DNA of 32,128 nucleotides from Candidatus Pyrohabitans sp. JdFR-17. Its GTDB lineage: Archaea; Hydrothermarchaeota; Hydrothermarchaeia; Hydrothermarchaeales; BMS3B. The notes beneath the pieces were generated by a model. The model was not told where the DNA came from, did not search any database, and worked only from the letters and a program-made list of their open reading frames with translations. This document shows positions 1 through 8,770 of this stretch, one piece after another. The first letter of the stretch is position 1; every line of letters starts with the position of its first letter. The stretch is taken from contig MTME02000098.1 in NCBI GenBank assembly GCA_002011115.2, positions 1 through 32,128 on the forward strand. Reading direction: 5' to 3'. The translations under genes were made by a program, and so were the position numbers.

Positions 1-611
1 AGGAGATGGACGAAGCGCTAGCTAGGGCGGTGGAGCAGAGCTTCAACCGCGTGGTGGTGGACGGCGACACAAGCACCAACGATTTTGTTGTTCTCCTAGC
101 AAATGGAAGTGCAGCTAGCGATAGCATCGAGGGCTTCCAGGAGGCACTGAATTTTGTTACGCAGACGCTCGCAAAGAGCATCGCTCGAGACGGCGAAGGG
201 GCTACAAAGTACATAGAGGTGCGTGTTTTGGGTGCTGTGAGCGATAGCGATGCAGACTTAGCTGCACGTGCCGTTGTTGGCTCAAATTTAGTGAAAAGTG
301 CTGTCTTCGGGGGCGATCCAAACTGGGGACGAATAATCGCCGCTTTAGGCTACTCGGGCGCTGAGGTTGTGCCCGAAAAGATAACCCTGTACGTGGGCAC
401 AAAAGGCGATGAGAGAAGAGTGTGCCTGGTTGAAAAGGGGAAACCCCTCGCCCTCGCTGGTACAGCCGAGCTTAAAGCAGCGGAGGAGGTCCTTAGACAA
501 AAGGAAATTTACATTACCGCGGAGCTGAACCTGGGCAACGGCAAAGGCGAAGCGTACGGCTGCGATTTAACCTACGACTATGTGAGGATAAACGCCGAGT
601 ACACCACATAA
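1..611 (+). CDS. argJ: Bifunctional ornithine acetyltransferase/N-acetylglutamate synthase ArgJ, C-terminal part (truncated by window start)
   Basis: Frame open to window edge; 'FNRVVVDGDTSTNDFVVLLANGSA' and 'VFGGDPNWGRIIAALGYSG' are characteristic ArgJ motifs. Confidence 0.95.
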   Translation, partial: EMDEALARAVEQSFNRVVVDGDTSTNDFVVLLANGSAASDSIEGFQEALNFVTQTLAKSIARDGEGATKYIEVRVLGAVSDSDADLAARAVVGSNLVKSAVFGGDPNWGRIIAALGYSGAEVVPEKITLYVGTKGDERRVCLVEKGKPLALAGTAELKAAEEVLRQKEIYITAELNLGNGKGEAYGCDLTYDYVRINAEYTT

Positions 612-673
612 CTTAAAAACTTCTTTTCGGAAATGTTAAATATTCTTAACGAGAAATTAAGAGAGGGGTAGCC

Positions 674-961
674 ATGGAGATAGAAAAAATCAGCCTTGAG
701 AGAGGCTCTGCCATTGGATTGAGGATTTTCCTCGGGGAGGCGCCTCTTATATTGATTAAGGCGGAGAAGGGCTACCTCATGTGCGGCTACCTCAACATTG
801 GTGTTGCCGAAAAGTTGGGCGACGCCGCAGCGGTTGTGAGAGGCGTTAACACCTTCGCTGATATGCTTGAAAAACCCGTGGAAGAGCTTACGAGCGCTGC
901 TGAGGCTCTCGGCGTAAAGCGAGGGATGAAGGGTAGGGAAGCGCTGGAGAGGATGCTGTGA
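674..961 (+). CDS. DUF1805 (YunC-like) family protein
   Basis: 95 aa; 'ILIKAEKGYLMCGYLNIGVAEKLGDAAAVVRGVNTFADML' matches the DUF1805 pattern. Confidence 0.8.
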   Translation: MEIEKISLERGSAIGLRIFLGEAPLILIKAEKGYLMCGYLNIGVAEKLGDAAAVVRGVNTFADMLEKPVEELTSAAEALGVKRGMKGREALERML

Positions 962-1881
962 TGAGGTTCTCGCTGATAGTGGTGTTCTTCCTGATGCTGC
1001 TTACCCCTGCATACGGACTTGAAATTATAAATTACAGGGCCAGTTTGGAGATAGTTGACCAGCTGGGTAAAGGGGAGGTGACTCTCACCATATTCAATGA
1101 CCAGAACACCACAATTACCGAGTTCAGATATCCCTTCTTTGGAAGACCCAGGGATGTGGAGGTGGTTAGCGGCGAAGAGAGGCTTAAGTTCAGTGTGGAG
1201 AAGAGGGGCGAGCGCTCGTACATCGTCGCCTTTCTGCCAGAGCCACTAAAATTCGGCGACACCTATGAGATAACCTACAGGTACACTCTTGACAATGTGG
1301 TTGAAAGGCATGAGAAAATATACATCCTGAGCATCACCCATTCCCTCTTCGCCAACGTGAAGAACTTCGAGTTCACCGTGGCTTTACCTCCTGGCTACGG
1401 AGTGGTAGATAACAGAGTCAGCCCGGAAAGTGAGCCCACTTCTGACGGAAGGAGGGTTATACTGAAATGGGAGCTACATGAGCCTATACCGCCAGAATTT
1501 AAGGATTTCAGGGTTATTGTGATTTATGAGAATCTTTTCGAGGCGAGAAATTATATTTACATAGCTTTGCTCATTATCGCGGCGGCAATCATACTATTCC
1601 TCACATACAAGTATTTAAAGGCAAAGGGGATATCTGTGAGATTGCTGCTTGACAGAAAGAAGAGGCTTGAAGAGAAGATAGAAATTCTTAAGGAGGACGA
1701 GCAGAAGATAATGAAACTGATAATAGAGAATGAAGGCATAGACCAGCGCGATATTGTTAAAATTACAGGTTTCTCCAAAACTAAGGTGAGTAAGATACTT
1801 TCAGAGCTTGAGAAGAGGGGAGCTATCAGGAAGGAGCAGGTAGGCAGAAGAAACAAGATATATCTTGCAAAGAAGCCATGA
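958..1881 (+). CDS. Membrane-anchored winged-helix transcriptional regulator (signal peptide, extracytoplasmic beta-rich domain, one TM helix, coiled coil, C-terminal wHTH)
   Basis: N-terminal hydrophobic signal; TM 'YIYIALLIIAAAIILFLTYKYL'; C-terminal 'EGIDQRDIVKITGFSKTKVSKILSELEKRGAIRKEQVGRRNKIYL' is MarR-like wHTH; overlaps upstream gene by 4 nt. Confidence 0.75.
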   Translation: MMRFSLIVVFFLMLLTPAYGLEIINYRASLEIVDQLGKGEVTLTIFNDQNTTITEFRYPFFGRPRDVEVVSGEERLKFSVEKRGERSYIVAFLPEPLKFGDTYEITYRYTLDNVVERHEKIYILSITHSLFANVKNFEFTVALPPGYGVVDNRVSPESEPTSDGRRVILKWELHEPIPPEFKDFRVIVIYENLFEARNYIYIALLIIAAAIILFLTYKYLKAKGISVRLLLDRKKRLEEKIEILKEDEQKIMKLIIENEGIDQRDIVKITGFSKTKVSKILSELEKRGAIRKEQVGRRNKIYLAKKP

Positions 1882-2097
1882 TTTTACTCGTGAAAACATA
1901 TGAAAACGTTACAGCCAATAGCAAAATTTTAGTAGTGCTAAAGAGAAAATTTTAATAACTGTTCGAAGAAAGGAACATTGCAAAACAAAAGGAAACAAAA
2001 AGAAATCAGAAATGTGCTTATTTTATACACCAATCTTAATGGTTATCAGAAAAATTTTATATCACTCATCCGGGACTATTATTAGAACGAGGGTGAG

Positions 2098-2325
2098 GTG
2101 AATATGAAGAGGTTTGCAAATACCGCTCAGAAGGTTAAGGCAATCCTCGAGGTATTTGAGGGGAGGGAGAAGCTAGCTGGGGATGAGATAGTAACACGTC
2201 TGCGAGAGCGTGGTTACGATGTCAACCCTGGAAATATAAAGATGTTCATACGCTACCACATGCTTTACAAGTACCTGCGCAAGGAGTCGAGAAGCGGAAA
2301 GAACCTGTACTTCCTTATAAGTTAG
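2098..2325 (+). CDS. Small wHTH-like hypothetical protein
   Basis: 75 aa ORF (ATG at 2104 also possible) with GGTGAGGTG just upstream and TATA-like 'aaaattttatatcac' at about 2050. Confidence 0.55.
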   Translation: MNMKRFANTAQKVKAILEVFEGREKLAGDEIVTRLRERGYDVNPGNIKMFIRYHMLYKYLRKESRSGKNLYFLIS

Positions 2326-2361
2326 GATAAATTTTTAAGTTATCCCCTATCTTCTCTACTC

Positions 2362-3150
2362 ATGCATATCAGAAAAGTGCTGGAGGAGCTTTTAGCTGGG
2401 AAGCTCAGTGTGGAGGAGGCGGAGAGGAGTATCAAGCTTTTCAGCCTGGAGGAAATCTCCGGTTTATCCAAGCTTGACATCAACAGAGAAGCGAGAGCGG
2501 GCGCCCCTGAGGCGGTGTTCGGCGAGGGTAAGAGCGCTGAGCAGATAATTAAAATTGCTGAGAAGTTTCTTGAGCGAAAGGGGAGATGCATAGTCACCCG
2601 CCTGAGTGAGGAGAAGATAAGGGCGCTTAAAGAGAAGTTTGAGGGCAGAGCCAGGGTGGAGATTTATCCCAATGCCAGGCTGGTGGTGCTCAAGGCGAAA
2701 GACTTTAAGCTGGAAAAAACAGGCGGCAGGGTAGCGGTGCTCTGCGCAGGAAGCTCAGACATACCCGCCGCTGAGGAAGCAGAGGTGATCGCGAGGGAGA
2801 TGGGCTGCGAGGTATTCTCCTTCCGAGATATTGGAATAGCAGGCATACACCGCCTTCTACCCGCGCTGGAAAAGATTGTGAACGCCGATGTCGACGTGGC
2901 AGTAGTGGCGGCTGGCATGGAAGGCGCTCTGCCAAGCGTGGTCGCAGGTCTTGTGGACATACCAATTATAGGCCTGCCCGTCTCCACAGGCTACGGCATC
3001 CACGGCAAGGGCGAGACGGCACTCTTTGCCATGCTCCAGAGCTGTTCCCCCGGCATAGCAGTGGTGAATATAGACAACGGTTTCGGCGCAGGTGTAGTGG
3101 CGGCGCTCATAGCGAACCGCGCAGCGAAGTTCAGACAGAGAGTCTCATAA
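2362..3150 (+). CDS. larB: Nickel-pincer cofactor biosynthesis protein LarB (PurE-like)
   Basis: 'VAVLCAGSSDIPAAEEAEVIAREMGCEVFSFRDIGIAGIHRLLPALEKI...VVAAGMEGALPSVVAGLVDIPIIGLPVSTGYG' is LarB/AIR-carboxylase-like. Confidence 0.9.
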   Translation: MHIRKVLEELLAGKLSVEEAERSIKLFSLEEISGLSKLDINREARAGAPEAVFGEGKSAEQIIKIAEKFLERKGRCIVTRLSEEKIRALKEKFEGRARVEIYPNARLVVLKAKDFKLEKTGGRVAVLCAGSSDIPAAEEAEVIAREMGCEVFSFRDIGIAGIHRLLPALEKIVNADVDVAVVAAGMEGALPSVVAGLVDIPIIGLPVSTGYGIHGKGETALFAMLQSCSPGIAVVNIDNGFGAGVVAALIANRAAKFRQRVS

Positions 3151-3191
3151 ATGAGCAGGAAGGCGCCAATGGTATGGAAGGGGTGATAGGG

Positions 3192-3218
3192 GTTACCCGG
3201 AACTCTGTTCCGGGTGAC
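3192..3218. terminator. Hairpin between convergent larB and larC: GTTACCCGGAA-CTCTG-TTCCGGGTGAC
   Basis: 11-bp stem (one G:T wobble) with 5-nt loop in the convergent intergenic gap. Confidence 0.6.
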
Positions 3219-3240
3219 GAAGTGGGGAAGGCGCCCCTAT

Positions 3241-4461
3241 TTAGAAAAACCTAGCCCTCGCCTCGCAGGCGATCCTGCTCAGCACCTCGCGAATGGGTAG
3301 CGAGGTTTGCTCTGCTATGCGCCTTGCATCCTCGTACTCTGGCTTCAGGGTCACAACTTTGCCTTTTTCGTCCAAGCCCAGCTTCACCCTCGCATAGCCC
3401 TCGTAGTTTGAGATTCTCACCCTGATTTTCCTGACCTCTCTCCTGAGGGCAAAGCGCATGCTGACCCTAGAGTACCTCACCCCCAAGGTACCGAGCTCCC
3501 GCATCATCAGCTGAGCAAGCGCTTCCTCCTCGCCAAGAGGCGAAATCACCTGGACCACGTAGCCGGGGCGGTTTTTCTTTGCCACGGTGGGTATAATCTG
3601 CACATCCAGCGCTCCCGCCTTGAAGAGCTCTCCCACCGCATTCCCCAGAACCTCGCCAGAGACGTCGTCAACGCTTGTTTCGAGCAGCGATATCTGCTCC
3701 TTTTCCAGGGCAGAGGATTCGCAGAGGTAAAGCTGGAGCACATTCGGTGCGCTGCTGAGCTGTGCTGTACCCGCACCTCTGCCTATGCTCAAAATCTTGG
3801 CTACGGGAAGCTCCTCTGAAAACTCATCCACAAGGCAAGCGAGAATCACCAGCCCGGTTGGCGTGGCAAGCTCGCCTTTGTGTCTCTTAAAAAAGGGCAC
3901 AGCTTTAGCTCTTAGAATCTCCGCAGCCAGGGGCAGGGGCACAGATAGCTCACCATGCGAGGTTCTAACCACACCAGAGCCAACATTTACAGGCGTGGAG
4001 ATTACCTTAAAATCTTTAAAAACGCCCAGAGCATCGAGCAGCAAGGCAGCGCCAAGGATGTCGAAGAGGGTGTCCACACTCCCAAGCTCGTGGAGGTGGG
4101 CATGCTGGTCGCCATGAATGCGTGCCTCGCCCTCTATGAGGGTCTCGAGGCATCGTCCAGCAAAACCCTTTGCCTCCCTGCTGATTCGGCATTTCCCAAG
4201 GATTTTTTCCATATAATATCTGATATCATCGTAAGATAACCCTTCAAAATCTTCTTCTATACTCAGCACCACCTGCTTGCACCTGATATTCTTCCTGTTC
4301 ACATCTCTAAGTTCAAATCCAACTTTTTTTCCGGTCTCGCTCTCAATGAGCTTTACAACCTCTTCCAGGGCTTCAGATGGAGCACCTAAGTCCAAAAGTG
4401 CGGCGATGAACATATCGCCGCTTATTCCGGCGACACTCGGGTCTATAAGTAAGAGTTTCAT
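3241..4461 (-). CDS. larC: Nickel-pincer cofactor nickel-insertion protein LarC (DUF111)
   Basis: 'MKLLLIDPSVAGISGDMFIAALLDLGA', 'HLHELGSVDTLFDILGAALLLDALG', 'ISLLETSVDDVSGEVLG' are LarC motifs; single intact ORF. Confidence 0.92.
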   Translation of the reverse strand: MKLLLIDPSVAGISGDMFIAALLDLGAPSEALEEVVKLIESETGKKVGFELRDVNRKNIRCKQVVLSIEEDFEGLSYDDIRYYMEKILGKCRISREAKGFAGRCLETLIEGEARIHGDQHAHLHELGSVDTLFDILGAALLLDALGVFKDFKVISTPVNVGSGVVRTSHGELSVPLPLAAEILRAKAVPFFKRHKGELATPTGLVILACLVDEFSEELPVAKILSIGRGAGTAQLSSAPNVLQLYLCESSALEKEQISLLETSVDDVSGEVLGNAVGELFKAGALDVQIIPTVAKKNRPGYVVQVISPLGEEEALAQLMMRELGTLGVRYSRVSMRFALRREVRKIRVRISNYEGYARVKLGLDEKGKVVTLKPEYEDARRIAEQTSLPIREVLSRIACEARARFF

Positions 4462-4594
4462 GGCTGCTCACTCATATTGCCACTATTGGAGATGCTAGAT
4501 TAATGTGAAGAACAGGTTTTCTGGTTTAATTGGTGGAATAAAAGCCTTCTTAATTTTACCAGTGAAATATTACTGAATCGTGGCGGTGCATGCT

Positions 4595-7027
4595 CTAAAA
4601 TCTCGATTGACTCCATTTTGTCCTCACTCTCACTTGAATTCTTTCCCTTATGCGATTATAAAGATCAATTCTGGCTTTATGTTTAATAGTAACCACAACT
4701 GCGTAGTCCTGCATATAACCTTTATCTTTCAGCCATCTGCTTTGAGATATAACAGCAAGCACAAGCGGTTTATTTGGGTCAATATCAGGTCTTCTTGTAT
4801 AAATTTTTGTACCTTTTTGATGTATCCCTCTTTTGCGTATTCTAACTCCTGGACGTAATTGTATCTCATTTACTTTCAGTTCTTCTGGGACAACCTCCTC
4901 CGATTCCTCAATACTGTGGATAATGTGTCGATAAGCTTTAAGTACCTCCTGAATTTCAGCGTTTTTGAAAAGGTGAAATTCCATACTGGCTCCCATATAA
5001 TCAATCCTATTTCTTCTTATAGGAGGGTTATAAACAAGAGTCACTGAAATTTCCCTCTCACCCCTCTCTTCTATGAATTCTTTTGGCAAATAGAAATAAT
5101 ATAGGTGAACTTTATCTAATTTTATCTTGTTTTCTGCCAAAAGTAAAACCCGATTCCGTTCAGATGCTAACGCTACATTAATATTTGGTTTACCGTAGCC
5201 ATAAACTTTCAATAAATCCATAAGTTTTTTATCAGAATCATTGAAGCTAATCTCACTCAAAGGTGAAGGTCTATCATGTGGTATTTCTGCTGAAGCTATG
5301 AGCAATGCTTTTATTAAATTGGTGGAATAATTAGGAAAATTATTAAAAAGCTTTGCTATATAGTGGGCAACTTTAGGAGCAGAAAGACTCGTTCCATAGC
5401 TAACAGTGAAAAGTCTTCCATCCTCAGACCACTTGTGATTTAAAACAACAATTCCACCGCCAATATTTTCCACTTTACGATAAAGGGGATCATCTGTGGG
5501 GTATATATAGTTTCCTCCTTCTTCTACAATCTCAGGTTTTATCATTCCTTTATAACCAGGCCCAACACGGGTAAATGGGGAAGGATAGTTTGTTTTGGCT
5601 GGTGAAAACAATATTCTTCCTGGTCTCTCACTATATGGCCCAAATTCCTGGGCTATTGCACCCACTGTTATGGCATAGGCGGAGGATGCAGGGTCAATAA
5701 TCTTCACGTCCGCTTTCTCTTTAATTAAATAATGAGGATAATTCTCAGGAAAACCGTAATCGTGAGGCACAAGATTATTTCCTGCAGATACTACAAATAT
5801 TATATCAAGCTCCTTTGCCAGTTCGTCTATTAAAGTAGCTAGTGCAAATTGTCTTCTATTCCCAAACATCGTTTTGTATTCATCGCCAAATGAGATATTA
5901 ACTACTTTGCAATTTCTATATTTTTCTACAAAATATCTTACGCCTTTTTCTAATTGATGCTCTAAAAGTTCACTTTCATCATACGTTGCTATAATATCAC
6001 CAGTAGTTTCATCTTCTTCTTTGAACATTATTTTTGCGGAAAGTATCCACACTTCCGGATTAAATCTTCCTTCTTTAATACATTTTTTTATATCCCCATA
6101 CAAAGCAATACCTGCAACCTCTGTACCATGTCCTACATCATCTTGAGGTTTGTCATCTTTAATTTCTTCTCTATTAAGCATTGGAACTGCTATTTCATCT
6201 CCCACTGCTTTTTCGAGTAAAGGATGATTTGATAAAACTCCACTATCCAATACTACAATAGCAGGGGCATCTTCAGGGGGGGATCCTCCAATTTCAAATT
6301 CTTCTAATGGACCGGATAACATTTTATATGTTATGTATGGTTTTGGTGGTCTGTCTATACGGCTTATTTCCCTTAGTTTTATAATTTCTTCAAAAATCGA
6401 TCTGTTCATTTTAACTCTTAATAAACATAGATTCTCAGTACGAAGTTCATCAGTTACTTTCCCACCCCTAGAGCTTATCAGTCTTTTAAATCCATCTAAA
6501 AATTCTTTAAGTCTTTCATCCTCCATTCTCCAGATTTCGATATCTAAATAAGCTTCTTCGCCTTCCCGTAACGGATTTTCTTTAAGTTGCTCGCCTATTT
6601 TTTCCTCTGGTGGGATAGGCTCAAAAGATTCAATTGCATCAAATTGCTTATACCTATCCTTCTCCCCATATTCTTTCAATTTCGTTTTAATTTCAGTTAA
6701 ATTTTCGTCTTCAGCCAATGAAATCCAGTATCCTTTACCTACAGGTGACGAAGATATAACTTTTATTTTATTTCTCTCCAAAAACTTAATAAATTCTTCT
6801 TCATCTACGTTTTGATTCAATTTTATTTTAAATATAAAATTCGGGTCAAAAAAATCTTTGAACATTTCTTTATCTTTCTTGAAACCACTCTTTATACCCT
6901 CTAAATTAAAAATTTGAATATCTGAAAATTGTCTTCTATCTCCTCTAGGCCTTATTATCCTTATTCCTCGCTTTTTTCTTTCAAAATCCCCCTCATAAAA
7001 TGGAAGATTAAGATGTTTCACTGTCAA
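4595..7027 (-). CDS. ietS: S8 subtilisin-like serine protease, IetS-like
   Basis: Catalytic triad motifs: Asp 'AIVVLDSGVLSNHPLL', His 'DDVGHGTEVAGIALYG', Ser 'VSYGTSLSAPKVAHYIA'; overlaps the AAA ATPase gene by 4 nt. Confidence 0.85.
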   Translation of the reverse strand: MTVKHLNLPFYEGDFERKKRGIRIIRPRGDRRQFSDIQIFNLEGIKSGFKKDKEMFKDFFDPNFIFKIKLNQNVDEEEFIKFLERNKIKVISSSPVGKGYWISLAEDENLTEIKTKLKEYGEKDRYKQFDAIESFEPIPPEEKIGEQLKENPLREGEEAYLDIEIWRMEDERLKEFLDGFKRLISSRGGKVTDELRTENLCLLRVKMNRSIFEEIIKLREISRIDRPPKPYITYKMLSGPLEEFEIGGSPPEDAPAIVVLDSGVLSNHPLLEKAVGDEIAVPMLNREEIKDDKPQDDVGHGTEVAGIALYGDIKKCIKEGRFNPEVWILSAKIMFKEEDETTGDIIATYDESELLEHQLEKGVRYFVEKYRNCKVVNISFGDEYKTMFGNRRQFALATLIDELAKELDIIFVVSAGNNLVPHDYGFPENYPHYLIKEKADVKIIDPASSAYAITVGAIAQEFGPYSERPGRILFSPAKTNYPSPFTRVGPGYKGMIKPEIVEEGGNYIYPTDDPLYRKVENIGGGIVVLNHKWSEDGRLFTVSYGTSLSAPKVAHYIAKLFNNFPNYSTNLIKALLIASAEIPHDRPSPLSEISFNDSDKKLMDLLKVYGYGKPNINVALASERNRVLLLAENKIKLDKVHLYYFYLPKEFIEERGEREISVTLVYNPPIRRNRIDYMGASMEFHLFKNAEIQEVLKAYRHIIHSIEESEEVVPEELKVNEIQLRPGVRIRKRGIHQKGTKIYTRRPDIDPNKPLVLAVISQSRWLKDKGYMQDYAVVVTIKHKARIDLYNRIRERIQVRVRTKWSQSRF

Positions 7028-8013
7028 TTCCCCTTTCTAGCTTTAATTTTCTTTTTTTGCTTATGGACAGCTTTTTTTACATCATCAAAACTTACAACAG
7101 CCCTATCATTCAATATTGCCATTTTTAGAGCATCTATACAAGCTTGTTCAATATCTGCTCCTGAAAATCCCATAGACTGCTCTGCGAGTTTGGTTATATC
7201 AAATTTTTTATCCTTTTTTAATACTTTTAAATATTTTTCAAAAAGTTTTTTACGCCTTTTTTTATCAGGGAGGTCAAAATAAACAATTTCATCAAACCTT
7301 CGCCAAACCCCAATATCAAGTATATGTGGATGATTCGTAGCAGCTATTATCAAACTATCGCCCTCATAATTTTCAAGCATCAACATGAAATTATTGACCA
7401 CCCTTTTGATCTCTCCATGTTCCGTAGGATCATCTCTCTGTTTTCCAATTATATCAAATTCATCGAAAAGGACCACCCATTTACCCTTTTCTATGAAATC
7501 AAATATTTTTCTTAAATTAGAAGCAGTTTCTCCTAAGTACGATGATATCACAGACTCAAATCTCACAAAAACAAGAGGATATCCAATAACTGAACTCATC
7601 ACCTTTGCTGTGAGTGTTTTACCGGTTCCTGGAGGACCATAAAAGAGTATTTTTCTTTTGGGTCTCAATCCGTAAGTTGCTAAAATATCCTCCTTTTCTA
7701 ATTCTCTTATAATTTGTTTCAAAGTTTCCTCGGTTTCTTTTGATAAAACCACATCATCCCAACTAAGAAAGAATTTTTTAACTTCCAATAATTTAAACCC
7801 TTTTTCATTGTCTCTTGGTATTGGTGGCATATGGCGAGGAGGAATGTTCGATGAAATTGAATTTTCTGCTAATATTCGTTTTAACTGAGCTGCTAATAAA
7901 TGATGTTTTTTTCTTTCCTCCTCTTTTATTATTTCCTGAGCTATACTATAAAACGCATCATCGTCCTTTTTCATAAAAGCTTCAAATAAGTTTATTAACT
8001 TTTCAGAGTTCAT
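7024..8013 (-). CDS. ietA: AAA+ ATPase, IetA-like
   Basis: Walker A 'FYGPPGTGKTLTAK', Walker B 'WVVLFDEFDII', sensor-1 'IIAATNHPHILD', 'GFSGADIEQACIDALKMAI'; directly coupled to the subtilase. Confidence 0.85.
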   Translation of the reverse strand: MNSEKLINLFEAFMKKDDDAFYSIAQEIIKEEERKKHHLLAAQLKRILAENSISSNIPPRHMPPIPRDNEKGFKLLEVKKFFLSWDDVVLSKETEETLKQIIRELEKEDILATYGLRPKRKILFYGPPGTGKTLTAKVMSSVIGYPLVFVRFESVISSYLGETASNLRKIFDFIEKGKWVVLFDEFDIIGKQRDDPTEHGEIKRVVNNFMLMLENYEGDSLIIAATNHPHILDIGVWRRFDEIVYFDLPDKKRRKKLFEKYLKVLKKDKKFDITKLAEQSMGFSGADIEQACIDALKMAILNDRAVVSFDDVKKAVHKQKKKIKARKGN

Positions 8014-8153
8014 CTAACTTTCACCTTTAAAGCCTTATTAGTGTTGTTCCCAAATACATCAACAACTCTAACTATAATCCCATATTCTCCTCCCTCAATT
8101 TTAGCGTATTTTCCATGCCAGATGAGTTCTACATCTTTTTTATTTTCAGCCAT
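8010..8153 (-). CDS. 47-aa small ORF upstream of ietA (MAENKKDVELIWHGKYAKIEGGEYGIIVRVVDVFGNNTNKALKVKVR); resembles a DNA methyltransferase C-terminal tail
   Basis: Hand-translated from the minus strand; below the ORF-track length cutoff; AAGGTGAT ribosome-binding-like motif upstream; TGA stop overlaps ietA ATG (ATGA). Confidence 0.6.
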   Translation of the reverse strand: MAENKKDVELIWHGKYAKIEGGEYGIIVRVVDVFGNNTNKALKVKVR

Positions 8154-8256
8154 GTTTATCATCACCTTAGATATGACGTCACCACTTCAGATTACCCCTT
8201 CATTTATAGGCTTCTCTACTTTACATTATCCTAATACATTCTCTTCTCTATAATTT

Positions 8257-8766
8257 TTACTGCTCACGCATGTACTCTTTCGCCAAAGCGTGATAAACCT
8301 CGGCATTTTTCTTTATCGCCTTCACCTCCTCCCTGCTGAGCTCCCTCACAACCTTCGCCGGCACGCCAAGGATAAGCGAGTTTGGCGGAAAGCTTTTGCC
8401 CTCTGTGAGCACAGCACCAGCGCCCACGAGGCAGTTCTCACCAACCTCCACGCCATTCAGCAACACAGCGCCCATTCCTATAAGCGAATTGCTCCCAATC
8501 CTGCACCCATGCACAACGCAACCATGGGCTATGCTCACAAAGTCGCCTATCTCCACTGGAAAGCCCTTGGAGACGTGGATAACTGCGCCGTCCTGCACAT
8601 TGGAGTATCTGCCTATTTTAATCCTATCCCTGTCTCCACGTAAAACTGCGTTGTACCACACGCTGGAAAAATCGCCTATCTCCACGTCGCCAATTAGTTG
8701 CGCAGAGTCGGCGACAAACACATCCTTTCCCAACCTCGGTGAAATCCCTCTGAAGCTCATGAGCAT
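8257..8766 (-). CDS. Gamma-carbonic anhydrase-like left-handed beta-helix (hexapeptide) protein
   Basis: 'GDVEIGDFSSVWYNAVLRGDRDRIKIGRYSNVQDGAVIHV...IAHGCVVHGCRIGSNSLIGMGAVLLNGVEVGENCLVGAGAVL'. Confidence 0.9.
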   Translation of the reverse strand: MLMSFRGISPRLGKDVFVADSAQLIGDVEIGDFSSVWYNAVLRGDRDRIKIGRYSNVQDGAVIHVSKGFPVEIGDFVSIAHGCVVHGCRIGSNSLIGMGAVLLNGVEVGENCLVGAGAVLTEGKSFPPNSLILGVPAKVVRELSREEVKAIKKNAEVYHALAKEYMREQ

Positions 8767-8770
8767 GCAA

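Noticed and set aside
1882-2097. Possible tRNA/ncRNA or CRISPR leader in the AT-rich gap
   Set aside because: No cloverleaf, no repeat-spacer periodicity; only promoter-like AT tracts and three short AAAATTTTA motifs.
2664-2987. Long antisense ORFs inside larB (and likewise inside queA, glcD, trpD, leuB, pheA)
   Set aside because: Low-complexity Ser/Pro/Ala/Arg-rich translations typical of antisense frames in GC-rich coding DNA; sense frames carry clear family motifs.
3785-4239. Plus-strand ORFs overlapping larC
   Set aside because: Antisense to conserved LarC motifs with no recognisable protein features.
8041-8253. Plus-strand 70-aa ORF upstream of ietA
   Set aside because: No coding features; the minus strand here encodes the better supported 47-aa ORF with ribosome-binding site and ATGA overlap.
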